Below are positions 40,344-49,045 of a DNA stretch of 64,000 bases, one piece after another; within the stretch, counting starts at the first letter, position 1; each line of letters starts with the position of its first letter. Both the position numbers and the translations under genes were made by a program. This DNA comes from Aliihoeflea sp023389195 (GTDB lineage: Bacteria > Pseudomonadota > Alphaproteobacteria > Rhizobiales > Rhizobiaceae). The stretch covers positions 31,098-95,097 of the forward strand of contig JAEWET010000023.1 in NCBI GenBank assembly GCA_023389195.1. The letters run 5' to 3'. The notes beneath the pieces are model-generated. The model worked only from the letters and a program-made list of their open reading frames with translations. It did not search any database and had not been told where the DNA came from.

Positions 40344-43267
40344 CAGCTCTGCCCTCCGTCGGTCGAGGGTTTGGCCGTCTTGGGCTTGGCCGAGCGGATC
40401 GACTGGTGGGCGATGGCGATGAGCATCAGAACCGTCGCGCCGACGACGAGGCTGAAAACGCCGAGGTCGAAGAGCAGCGCCGAGGCGGTCGGCATGTCGC
40501 CGATAAACGGAATCTCGGTGTACTGGAAGTAGGACGTCAGGAACGGATAGCCGAAGAGCCACGAGCCGAGACCGGTCACCGCCGCCATCAGGAGGCCGAA
40601 GCCGATCCAGCGGACGGGCAGGATGCGCAGCCGCTCCTCCACCCAGCGCGTGCCGCCGGCGAGATATTGCAGGAGGAAGCCGATCGACATGGTGATGCCG
40701 GCCGCGAACCCGCCGCCGGGCAGGTCGTGCCCGCGCAGGAAGAGGTAGGCGGCAAGAAGCACGATGACGGGGAACATCCAGCGCATGATGACCGACGGCA
40801 CGAGCAGATAGTCCTTCACCGTCTCGCCGACCTCGCGGTCGCGCTGGACGTCGTCGAACTCGTTCTGCTCGCGCTGTTGGTAGGGGATCTCGCTCGTGTC
40901 CTCGGCCGGGCGGAAGCGGCGAAGGAGCGCGAAGACCGTGAGCGCGACGATGCCGAGCACGACGATCTCGCCGAACGTGTCGAAGCCGCGGAAGTCGACG
41001 AGGATGACGTTGACGACGTTGGTGCCACCGCCTTCCGAATAGGCGTGTTCGAGATAGTAGTCGCCGACCGAGGGTGGCAGCGGGGTGCGCATGGTCAGGT
41101 AGGCAAGCGTCGCGGTGCCGAGCCCGGCGGCGACGGCCAGCGCGAAATCGCGCGAGCGGCGCAACCGTGTCTTGGGGTCAATGGACTCGTAGATTTCCTC
41201 GTCGCGCTTGGGCAGCCAGCGCAGGCCGAGCAGAATGAGGACGGTTGTGACGATCTCGACCAGCAATTGCGTGACCGCCAGATCGGGCGCCGAAAGCCAG
41301 ACGAAGGTGATGCAGGTGACGAGCCCCGCGCCGCCCATGAGGATCAGAGCGGCGAGGCGGTGGAACTTCGCCTGGTAGGCCGCGCCGACCGCGCACAGGC
41401 CGCCGATGACCCAGAGCATCGCCAGGATCGGATCGATGCCGCGCACGGAAAGGTCCGGCAACTGGTCGCCGGCGCCCCACATCGCCCAGATGCCGGCGAG
41501 GATGGCGACGAGCAGCAGCATGCGAAGCTGCGGCTGCAGCTTGCGCGTGGCGAGGACACCTTCGAGGTAGCGCGCGCCGCGCCAGCTTACCGTGACGAGG
41601 ATGCGCTCGAAGATGCGCTGGCCCTTGAGGCGGCGGAAGAAGGGCGGGCCCTCCTCGGAATCACGCAGATAGGGTTGCAGGAGCAGGTAGAGAACAATGC
41701 CGGCGACCAGCGCGATGACGCTCATCAGCAGCGGCAGGTTGAAGCCGTGCCAGACCGCGAGGCTGTATTCTGGCGTATCCTCGCGCAGCACCGCGACGAC
41801 CGCCGTGTCGAGGAGGCTTCCGACGCTGAGCGCGGGGATGATGCCGACGATGAGGCAGGCGAGGACGAGCAGCTCGATCGGCACGCGCATCCAGTGCGGC
41901 GGCTCGTGCGGCTCGCGCGGCAGGCCGACCGGCTTCGGGCCGAAGAAGACCTTGTGGATGAAGCGGATCGAGTAGGTGACCGCGAAAGCGCCGGCGATGG
42001 TCGCCACATAGGGCGCGACGCCGTCGAGGAGCGAGGCGCGGTGCTGCTCGATCGTCTCGGCGAAGAACATCTCCTTCGACAGGAACCCGTTGAGGAGGGG
42101 GACACCCGCCATCGCCGCGCTCGCGACCATCGCGAGCGTCGCCGTGATGGGCAGGAACGTGAACAGCCCCGACAATCGCCGCATGTCGCGCGTGCCGGCT
42201 TCATGGTCGATGATGCCGGCGGCCATGAAAAGCGACGCCTTGAAAGTCGCGTGATTGAGCATGTGGAAGATCGCGGCGACCGCGGCGAGTGGACTTCCAA
42301 GGCTCAGGAGCAGCGTGATGAGGCCGAGATGGCTGATCGTCGAATAGGCGAGGAGCCCTTTCAGGTCCTGCTGGAAGATGGCGAAGGCGGCGCCGAGGAG
42401 GAGCGTCGACATGCCGGCCAGCCCGACGATGAAGAACCATTCATCCGTTCCGGCCAGCACCGGCCAGAAGCGGGCGAGCAGGAAAACACCCGCCTTCACC
42501 ATGGTCGCCGAATGGAGATAGGCCGAAACCGGCGTCGGCGCGGCCATGGCATTCGGCAGCCAGAAATGGAACGGGAACTGCGCGCTCTTGGTCAAGGCGC
42601 CGGCGAGGATCAGCAGCAGGGCGGGAACGTAGAGGTCGTGGTTGCGGATCTCATTCCCGGCGGCAAGCACCGCGTCGAGATCGTAGCTGCCCGCCATCTG
42701 GCCGAGCAGGACCATGCCCGCAAGGAGGCACAGCCCGCCGGTGCCGGTGATCGTCAGCGCCATGCGCGCGCCGTCGCGCGCGGCCTGTGTGTGGTTCCAG
42801 TAGCCGATCAGCAGGAAGGAGAAGATGCTCGTCAGCTCCCAGAAGACAGCGAGCAGGATGATGTTGCCGGAAAGGACGACGCCCTGCATCGCGCCCATGA
42901 AGGCAAGCAAGAACGCGTAGAAACGCGCGACCGGGTCCTTCGGCGACATGTAGTAGCGGGCATAGATGACGACGAGGAGGCCGATGCCGGTGATCAGCAT
43001 CGAGAACATCCAGGCGAAGCCGTCGATGCGCAGCGTCACGGACAGGCCGAGCGCGGGCACCCACTGGATGACGTGCTTGACGACGCCGCCATCGGCGACC
43101 TGTGGATAGGCCAGCGCCGTGACGGCGAGCCCCCCGAGCGCGACGACGCCGGCAAGCCAGGCTTCGGCATTGCGGGCGTTGGACGACAACAGCGCGGCGA
43201 ACAGGCTGCCGACGAAGGGAAGCCCGACCAGAAGCACCAGAAAGCCGCTATGCCAGATCGTTGTCAT
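40343..43267 (-). CDS. mrpA: Multisubunit Na+/H+ antiporter subunit MrpA fused to MrpB (MrpAB/PhaAB)
   Basis: 974 aa. Residues 1 to ~770 correspond to MrpA, with the NuoL-like proton channel (LALMG-type FYAFLLAFMGAMQGVVLSGN; FWLPNAMAAPTPVSAYLHSA) and the MrpA C-terminal domain. The last ~170 residues form the MrpB domain (PSVIMRWMFPVIVLLAAYLF; GGGFAAGITMSIGFLLQYLA). This fusion is the group-2 arrangement known as PhaAB in rhizobia. The operon AB-C-D-E-F-G exchanges Na+ or K+ for H+ and supports pH and salt tolerance. Confidence 0.94.
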   Translation of the reverse strand: MTTIWHSGFLVLLVGLPFVGSLFAALLSSNARNAEAWLAGVVALGGLAVTALAYPQVADGGVVKHVIQWVPALGLSVTLRIDGFAWMFSMLITGIGLLVVIYARYYMSPKDPVARFYAFLLAFMGAMQGVVLSGNIILLAVFWELTSIFSFLLIGYWNHTQAARDGARMALTITGTGGLCLLAGMVLLGQMAGSYDLDAVLAAGNEIRNHDLYVPALLLILAGALTKSAQFPFHFWLPNAMAAPTPVSAYLHSATMVKAGVFLLARFWPVLAGTDEWFFIVGLAGMSTLLLGAAFAIFQQDLKGLLAYSTISHLGLITLLLSLGSPLAAVAAIFHMLNHATFKASLFMAAGIIDHEAGTRDMRRLSGLFTFLPITATLAMVASAAMAGVPLLNGFLSKEMFFAETIEQHRASLLDGVAPYVATIAGAFAVTYSIRFIHKVFFGPKPVGLPREPHEPPHWMRVPIELLVLACLIVGIIPALSVGSLLDTAVVAVLREDTPEYSLAVWHGFNLPLLMSVIALVAGIVLYLLLQPYLRDSEEGPPFFRRLKGQRIFERILVTVSWRGARYLEGVLATRKLQPQLRMLLLVAILAGIWAMWGAGDQLPDLSVRGIDPILAMLWVIGGLCAVGAAYQAKFHRLAALILMGGAGLVTCITFVWLSAPDLAVTQLLVEIVTTVLILLGLRWLPKRDEEIYESIDPKTRLRRSRDFALAVAAGLGTATLAYLTMRTPLPPSVGDYYLEHAYSEGGGTNVVNVILVDFRGFDTFGEIVVLGIVALTVFALLRRFRPAEDTSEIPYQQREQNEFDDVQRDREVGETVKDYLLVPSVIMRWMFPVIVLLAAYLFLRGHDLPGGGFAAGITMSIGFLLQYLAGGTRWVEERLRILPVRWIGFGLLMAAVTGLGSWLFGYPFLTSYFQYTEIPFIGDMPTASALLFDLGVFSLVVGATVLMLIAIAHQSIRSAKPKTAKPSTDGGQS

Positions 43268-43390
43268 CAATACGCGTCCGTTACCAAGCTCGAAGCGAAA
43301 CGAGCGTCAGGGCGGCAATGACGGGTGCGAACTCGAAATGCGGGGCGGATCACCCGCAGGAGGTTCGCAGCGCGATGCTGCGCAGGACGC

Positions 43391-43756
43391 TCAGACCGGG
43401 GTCGAAGCGGGCGGTGCGCGTGCGTGCGCGATGTGACGGACGGTGCGGACCACGCCGGCGGCCGGAGGCGTCGCGTGCGCGGGGCTGATCGTCGTGCGCT
43501 CGGAGGCGGGCAGGGGCGCGGGCAGGGCCGCGTCGTCGTCGAAGCCGATCGGGCCGGCGACAGCCTCCACGTCGCGCTCGCGATATTCCTGTTCCTGCTG
43601 GGGGGCGCTGAACTTGTGCGGCGGGGCCGGAGCGGCCTTCAGCTCTTCCGACAGTGCAGCCGCGATGTGGATGCCGTTGGCCGGAACCGAGGGCAGGCCG
43701 GCATAGCCAAGAAGGGCGAGGAAGAGGAGCGTGAACGGCAACGCGCGCCACGTCAT
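43391..43756 (-). CDS. Putative small secreted protein between secDF and mrpA
   Basis: 121 aa ORF of unknown function. It begins with a signal-peptide-like stretch (MTWRALPFTLLFLALLGYAG), followed by a proline- and alanine-rich low-complexity part ending HARAPPASTPV. AGGA lies nine bases before the ATG. It lies on the same strand as mrpA, 123 bases upstream of it. A competing ORF on the other strand overlaps but shows no domain. The ending resembles that of the ORF at 46481-46897. Confidence 0.45.
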   Translation of the reverse strand: MTWRALPFTLLFLALLGYAGLPSVPANGIHIAAALSEELKAAPAPPHKFSAPQQEQEYRERDVEAVAGPIGFDDDAALPAPLPASERTTISPAHATPPAAGVVRTVRHIAHARAPPASTPV

Positions 43757-43849
43757 GACGCGACGTCCTGCCGGGGCCAGATTTTGCTCCGCTCCTGCCA
43801 ATGAACCACCATTTGCCTGTGTTTCAAATGGACTTAAAGCACAGGTTGC

Positions 43850-43880
43850 GCCCTGTCCAGATATGCGATCCGGACAGGGC
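43850..43880 (-). terminator. Hairpin after secDF
   Basis: GCCCTGTCC (43850-43858) and GGACAGGGC (43872-43880) form a perfect 9-base stem with a 13-base loop, 18 bases after the secDF stop. No long T-run follows on the minus strand, so termination is plausible but not certain. Confidence 0.55.
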
Positions 43881-43897
43881 CAGTTTGTCGCGTTTGC

Positions 43898-46408
43898 CTA
43901 TTCGGCCGGCGCGGGTTCGGGCAGTTCCGCCTTGCGGCCCGGCCGTCCGCCGGCCCATTCGCCCAGAAGGAGAAGGATGGGTGCTGCGATGAAGATCGAC
44001 GAGGTCGTCGCGACCACGACGCCGAACACCATCGGCCAGGCGAAGTTTTCGACCGCGCTGCCGCCCCAGATCGCCATCGGCAGGATGGCGAGGAAGGTGG
44101 TCAGGGAGGTGAAGACGCAGCGCACCAGAACCTGGTTGATGCTCATGTCGATGATCTCGCGCAGCGGCTTTTGCCTGTAGAGCCTCATGTTCTCGCGCAT
44201 GCGGTCATAGACGACCACCTTGTCGTTCACCGAATAGCCGATGATCGTCAACAATGCCGCGATGGCGGTCAGGTTGAAATCGAGCCCGGTCAGCGCGAAG
44301 AAGCCGACCGTCTTGGTGGTGTCGAGGACGAGCGTGGCGATCGCGCCGACGGCGAAATACCATTCGAAGCGCCACCAGATGTAGACGAGCATGGCAAGGC
44401 TGGCGAGCACCACGGCGATGACGCCGTTGCGCGCGAGCTCGCCGCTGACCTTCGGCCCGACGACCTCGGTGCGCTCCACGCTCGCGCCCGGATCGACGGT
44501 CGCGACGGTGCTGCGCAACAGGTCGATCGCCCGCGTCTGCGCCGCCTCGCCGCCTTCTTGGCGCTGCAGGCGCACGAGCACGTTGTTCTCGCCGCCGATG
44601 CCCTGCAGCGTGACCTCGCCGAGACCGAGTTCGCTGAGGTTCGAGCGCAGCGTCGCGAGATCGACATCGCCGGTGGTGACGATCTCGGCCTGGATGCCGC
44701 CGGTGAAGTCGATGCCGTAGTTCAGCCCCGGCTTGACGAAGAGGCCGATCGAGGCGAGCGACAGGAAGATCGACATGCCGATGCCCAGATACCGCGCCCT
44801 CATGAACGCGAAGCGGGTTTCACGGGGCGCGATGCGCAGCGGCGAGCGCAACACGAGCGTCTTCATGTGACGGCGGCGCACGATCTCGGTCATCGCGATC
44901 CGCACCACGGCAACGGCGGTGAACATCGAGATGACGATGCCGATCATCATGGTGATGGCGAAGCCGCGCACCGGCCCGGAGCCGAACATGAACAGGAGCG
45001 CGGTGGCGATCAGTGACGTCACATTGGCATCGACGATGGTGGAATAGGCGCGGCTGAAGCCGTGGTCGAGCGCGGCGTACGCGCTTCGCCCGCGCGCGGT
45101 CTCCTCCTTGATGCGCTCGTTGATCAGGATGTTGGCGTCGACGGCGATGCCGATGCCGAGGATGATGCCGGCGATGCCGGGCAGCGTCAGGGTCGCGCCG
45201 AGAAAGCTCAGCGCGCCGAGCGTCAGGACGACGTTGAGGAAGAGCGCGCCGCTGGCGATCATGCCCCAGCCGCCGTAGAGCGCCACCATCAGGCCCATGA
45301 CGAGCCCGAAGCCGGCAAGACCGGTGACGATGCCCATCTCGATGACGTCGGCGCCGAGATCGGGACCGACTGTCCGTTCCTCGATGACGGTCAGTGGTGC
45401 CGGCAGGGCGCCGGCGCGCAGCAGGGCGGAAAGAACGACGCTGTCCTCGACCGTGAACGAGCCGCTGATCTGGCCCGAGCCGCCGGTAATCGGCTCGCGG
45501 ATGACGGGCGCGCTCAAGACCTTGCCGTCGAGCACGATGGCGAAGGGATGGCCGACATTCTGGCGGGTGATGTCGGCGAAGCGCTGGGTGCCTACGCTGT
45601 CAAAGCGGAACGAGACGATCGGCTCGTTGGTGCGCTGGTCGAAGCCGGCGCGTGCGTCGGTCAAGCGCTCGCCGCTCAGCGCGACGCGATCCTCGATCGG
45701 ATATTGATGGCCTTCCTCGTCGGACATTATGGTGATGCCAGGGTCGCCCGTCTCGCGGGCAACCATGTGGAACGACATCTGCGCGGTCGAGCCGAGCAGT
45801 TCGCGCAGACGCGTCGGGTCCTGCAGGCCGGGAAGCTGGACGAGGATGCGGTCGGAGCCGACGCGCTGGATCGTCGGTTCGGCGACGCCGACCTGGTCGA
45901 CGCGCTGGCGCACGATTTCGAGGCTCTGGTCGATCGCCTGGTCGACGCGCTCGGCGATACCGGCGTCGCTCAGGGTGAGGGTGAACCGGTTGCCTTCGCG
46001 CCTGACAAGAATGTCCGTCGTCGGCGCGAACGTCGCCGCCTGGACGGGTGATATCAACCCGTCGAGAAGCTGGGCGATCCTGTCGGACGTCGCCGCATCG
46101 CCTGCATCGACGACGATGGCGTCGCCCTGGCGACGCGGCGCTGCGCCGGTGACGCGCTCGCCGCGAAGCACGGTGCGGATCTCGTCCTGAAGCCAGGTCA
46201 GGCGATCCTGCTTCAGCGCGGCGGCATCGACCTCGAGCACGAGGTGGGAGCCGCCTTGAAGGTCGAGGCCGAGCGTCACCTGCTGGCCGGCGATCCAGTC
46301 GGGCAGGGCGGCGAGGCGATGTTGCGGGATGATGTTTGGAAGCGCGGCGATAAGGCCGCACAGAATGATCAGGGAATAGATGGCGAGCTGCCATTTCGGG
46401 GTACGCAT
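43898..46408 (-). CDS. secDF: Fused protein translocase subunit SecDF
   Basis: 836 aa fusion of SecD (about 1-520) and SecF (about 550-836). The SecD part has GLDLQGGSHLVLEVD, the large periplasmic P1 domain and GIVTGLAGFGLVMG with GIILGIGIAVDANILINERI. The SecF part has GIDFTGGIQAEI and TIIGYSVNDKVVVYDRMREN. The complex uses the proton gradient to pull exported proteins across the inner membrane. AAGGA precedes the ATG at 46408. No yajC gene is seen beside it. Confidence 0.95.
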   Translation of the reverse strand: MRTPKWQLAIYSLIILCGLIAALPNIIPQHRLAALPDWIAGQQVTLGLDLQGGSHLVLEVDAAALKQDRLTWLQDEIRTVLRGERVTGAAPRRQGDAIVVDAGDAATSDRIAQLLDGLISPVQAATFAPTTDILVRREGNRFTLTLSDAGIAERVDQAIDQSLEIVRQRVDQVGVAEPTIQRVGSDRILVQLPGLQDPTRLRELLGSTAQMSFHMVARETGDPGITIMSDEEGHQYPIEDRVALSGERLTDARAGFDQRTNEPIVSFRFDSVGTQRFADITRQNVGHPFAIVLDGKVLSAPVIREPITGGSGQISGSFTVEDSVVLSALLRAGALPAPLTVIEERTVGPDLGADVIEMGIVTGLAGFGLVMGLMVALYGGWGMIASGALFLNVVLTLGALSFLGATLTLPGIAGIILGIGIAVDANILINERIKEETARGRSAYAALDHGFSRAYSTIVDANVTSLIATALLFMFGSGPVRGFAITMMIGIVISMFTAVAVVRIAMTEIVRRRHMKTLVLRSPLRIAPRETRFAFMRARYLGIGMSIFLSLASIGLFVKPGLNYGIDFTGGIQAEIVTTGDVDLATLRSNLSELGLGEVTLQGIGGENNVLVRLQRQEGGEAAQTRAIDLLRSTVATVDPGASVERTEVVGPKVSGELARNGVIAVVLASLAMLVYIWWRFEWYFAVGAIATLVLDTTKTVGFFALTGLDFNLTAIAALLTIIGYSVNDKVVVYDRMRENMRLYRQKPLREIIDMSINQVLVRCVFTSLTTFLAILPMAIWGGSAVENFAWPMVFGVVVATTSSIFIAAPILLLLGEWAGGRPGRKAELPEPAPAE

Positions 46409-46480
46409 GAAGTCGATCCTTGCATGCACGACGCCCCGCGCGCGGGCGAGGCCGCGGCGGACGAAAGTCGTGCAGTTCCG

Positions 46481-46897
46481 TCAGAGGGTGGCGGAGGGAA
46501 AGATCGATGCTGGAGGAGCGCGTGCGTCGGCATGGCGCGTTGCCGCCGCTGCAACCGGACCTGCGAGGAGATTGCCGGCCGGCACGCGCCGGACGGCGAA
46601 GATTGCGAAGTCCGCGTGCTGCGTCGACCCGGCATCCGCAAACCCGTCCGGATCGAGCTTGTGCGTTCGATTCTGGATCGCATGGCGCGGTCCGGGGGCG
46701 GCGGGGTCGAATTCGAGCGGATTGCCGTCGAAGGAGCTGGGGTCGGCAGCGATCGCAACGCGATCGACGAGGCCAGCGAGCGAACCGTGCCTGGGCCCGG
46801 CCGCCTGCGCCGCGAAGAGCGCCACGACGAGCGCCATCGTCGCGGCAAGCACTGCTGCGAAGGCGGGTCTGCGGTCGTGGTTCGTTCGTTTCGACAC
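46481..46897 (-). CDS. Putative small secreted/membrane protein upstream of secDF
   Basis: 138 aa ORF with no recognised domain. The N-terminus (RRPAFAAVLAATMALVVALF) resembles a signal peptide or anchor, and the rest is Ala/Pro/His-rich. The start is taken as GTG 46897, without a convincing ribosome site. It runs in the same direction as secDF and ends 72 bases before it. Its C-terminus (HADARAPPAS) resembles that of the ORF at 43391-43756. The remaining 46898-47035 shows no clear feature. Coding status is uncertain. Confidence 0.4.
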   Translation of the reverse strand: MSKRTNHDRRPAFAAVLAATMALVVALFAAQAAGPRHGSLAGLVDRVAIAADPSSFDGNPLEFDPAAPGPRHAIQNRTHKLDPDGFADAGSTQHADFAIFAVRRVPAGNLLAGPVAAAATRHADARAPPASIFPSATL

Positions 46898-47035
46898 TGG
46901 CTGTCCAGGCTGGCGGGCCGAGCGCCCGGGCACGATCTATCACGCGCTTCGAATTTGACCAAACGATGCGCGGGGATCGATCGATGCAGACTTAGATGTA
47001 GCCTCGTGACCCCAACGGCAATGCTTTCGTCTGTT

Positions 47036-48922
47036 TTATCGTTTCGGCATTCCGGCGGGGCGCATCAGGCGCTTCTGGGCCGCGATCCTGAACGGCGCGT
47101 TGGGTGCACCGTAGCCCTTGTAGCCGCCGCGCCGCTCGACGATCTCGAAGAAGAATCCTTCGCCGAACGTGGCACTGTAGAGCTGGAAATATTCGCCTTC
47201 TCCGTCGCGGTCGTAGAGGATGTTCGCGGCGCGCAGCCGGTCCGCGAAATCGGGATCGAGGCCGAAGCGGGCTTCGAGGTCGTCATAGTAGTTCGGCGAA
47301 ATCTGCAGCGTTGCAAAGCCGCTTTCGACGAGACTGGCGGCGGTGGCGAAGATGTCGTCCGACGCGAATGCCAGGTGCTGGACGCTCGAGCCGAAGCTTT
47401 CGGCAATGAAATGGCCGGCAAGCGTTCGCCGGTTCTCGGCACCATTCAGCGTCAGCCGCAGCGCACCGTCCTCGCTCTCGACCACCTGACTGCGCACGAG
47501 GCCGGCCGGATCGACGACGTCGACCATCGGCAGCTTCCGCGTCTTCAGGATCGACGTGTAGAAGAGCAGCCAGGTCAGCATCTCCTCATGTGCCATGGTT
47601 TGCGCGACATGATCGATGCGTGTCAGGCCCGCGCCGCGACGGTCGTCGCCGGTCGCATCGAATTCGACGTCCCAGACCCGGGCGAGTTCGGAGCGCTCGT
47701 CGAGGAAATAGATGACGCCGCCGCCGACGCCGCGAATGGCTGGAATGGCGAGTTCGCCGGGCCCGGGGCGCTGTTCGAAGATTTCCGCGCCGAGCGCCCT
47801 TGCCCGCGCTACCGTGGCCGCCGCGTCCTCGACCTTCAGGCCGATCGCATAGGCCGAGACGCCGTGGACGAGGTAGGAGGAATGCGCGAAGCCGCCCTTG
47901 TCCGTGTTGACGACGATGTTGATGCCGCCCTGCCGCCAGAGCGCGACGTCCTTCGACTTGTGTCGCGCGGTCTGCGCGAAGCCGATCGTCGACAAAAGCG
48001 TGCCCAGTTCCTCCGCTTCGCCCGGTCCGGCCGCAAATTCCACGAATTCGACGCCCTCGACCGCGATCCGGTCCGGCATATTCGGGACGCTGATCGCAAT
48101 GCCCGGCTCCTTTCGCGCGACCTGGTCCATCAGATGGACGAGCGAGCGCCGGCCATCGACGGCGATCGATTTCGGCGAGCCGCCGCGGAACTGGTCGTTG
48201 AAGATTTCGAGCGAAAGCGGCCCGTCATAGCCGGTGGCGGCAACGGCGCGCATGAAGTCGGTGACCGGCAGGTCGCCCTCGCCGGGCATGTTGCGGAAGT
48301 GCCGGCTCCAGTAGAGAAGGTCCATGTCGATCTTGGGCGCATCGGCAAGCTGGACGATGAAGATGCGGTCGCCGGGAATGGCGCGGATGGTCTCGACGTC
48401 GATCCTGCGTGCGAGCGTGTGGAAGGAATCGAGGATCAGGCCGATGTTCGGATGATCGGCACGGCGTACGATCTCCCAGGCGTCGCGGTGGTCGTTGATG
48501 TGGCGACCCCAGGCGAGCGCTTCATAGCCGATGCGGATGCCGCGCCGTGCCGCCCGTTCGCCAAGTTCACGAAAATCGTCGGCTGCGCGGTCGATGCCGC
48601 CCAGCGCGACCGGTGAGACGTTGGAACAGACGAGCATCAGATCGGTGCCGAGTTCACCCATCAGATCGAACTTGCGCTCGGCCCTGTCGAACCCCCGCTT
48701 GCGTTGCGGCTCGGGCATGCCCTCGAAGTCGCGGAACGGCTGGAACAGCGTGATGGTCAGCCCATGATCGCGCACCATGCGGCCGACTTCGGCGGGCGAT
48801 CCGTCGAAGGCGAGGAAATCGTTTTCGAAGATCTCGACACCGTCGAAGCCGGCGGCCGCGATGGCGGCGAGCTTTTCCTTCAGGTCGCCGCTGATCGAGA
48901 CGGTCGCGATCGAGGTCTTCAT
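47036..48922 (-). CDS. quiC: 3-Dehydroshikimate dehydratase fused to HPPD-like domain (QuiC type)
   Basis: 628 aa two-domain protein. The N-terminal ~275 residues are a sugar isomerase/epimerase-type TIM barrel (MKTSIATVSISGDLKEKLAA; GLILDSFHTLARR) that in QuiC converts 3-dehydroshikimate to protocatechuate. The C-terminal part (~285-628) is a tandem VOC domain like 4-hydroxyphenylpyruvate dioxygenase, with metal-site segments RIDHVAQ, SVQHLAF and FFFEIVERRGG. ATG at 48922 gives the normal N-terminus. No other quinate or protocatechuate gene is adjacent, so it stands alone here. Confidence 0.88.
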   Translation of the reverse strand: MKTSIATVSISGDLKEKLAAIAAAGFDGVEIFENDFLAFDGSPAEVGRMVRDHGLTITLFQPFRDFEGMPEPQRKRGFDRAERKFDLMGELGTDLMLVCSNVSPVALGGIDRAADDFRELGERAARRGIRIGYEALAWGRHINDHRDAWEIVRRADHPNIGLILDSFHTLARRIDVETIRAIPGDRIFIVQLADAPKIDMDLLYWSRHFRNMPGEGDLPVTDFMRAVAATGYDGPLSLEIFNDQFRGGSPKSIAVDGRRSLVHLMDQVARKEPGIAISVPNMPDRIAVEGVEFVEFAAGPGEAEELGTLLSTIGFAQTARHKSKDVALWRQGGINIVVNTDKGGFAHSSYLVHGVSAYAIGLKVEDAAATVARARALGAEIFEQRPGPGELAIPAIRGVGGGVIYFLDERSELARVWDVEFDATGDDRRGAGLTRIDHVAQTMAHEEMLTWLLFYTSILKTRKLPMVDVVDPAGLVRSQVVESEDGALRLTLNGAENRRTLAGHFIAESFGSSVQHLAFASDDIFATAASLVESGFATLQISPNYYDDLEARFGLDPDFADRLRAANILYDRDGEGEYFQLYSATFGEGFFFEIVERRGGYKGYGAPNAPFRIAAQKRLMRPAGMPKR

Positions 48923-49045
48923 GCCGATTGGTCCTTCCTGGTCTACATGCCATTCGACATGGCCACCGGTGTGCCGCAAGCGTCCCTCCATATAGCGCGG
49001 CGCAAGCGAAATCGATCACGCATTGCGTCTGCGCGGGCACCGCGA

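Noticed and set aside
40325..43321. 998-codon open frame on the plus strand
   Set aside because: It is antisense to mrpAB, whose membrane segments and family motifs are clear. The translation is rich in Arg, Asp, Glu and His in the way typical of the reverse frame of GC-rich hydrophobic genes.
43325..43804. Plus-strand ORF opposite the small secreted-protein candidate
   Set aside because: It is composed mainly of Arg and Gly with no signal or domain; the minus-strand reading has an export-like N-terminus and a better ribosome site.
46244..48616. 790-codon open frame on the plus strand
   Set aside because: It spans the secDF start region and most of the QuiC-type gene in antisense and has no recognisable domain.
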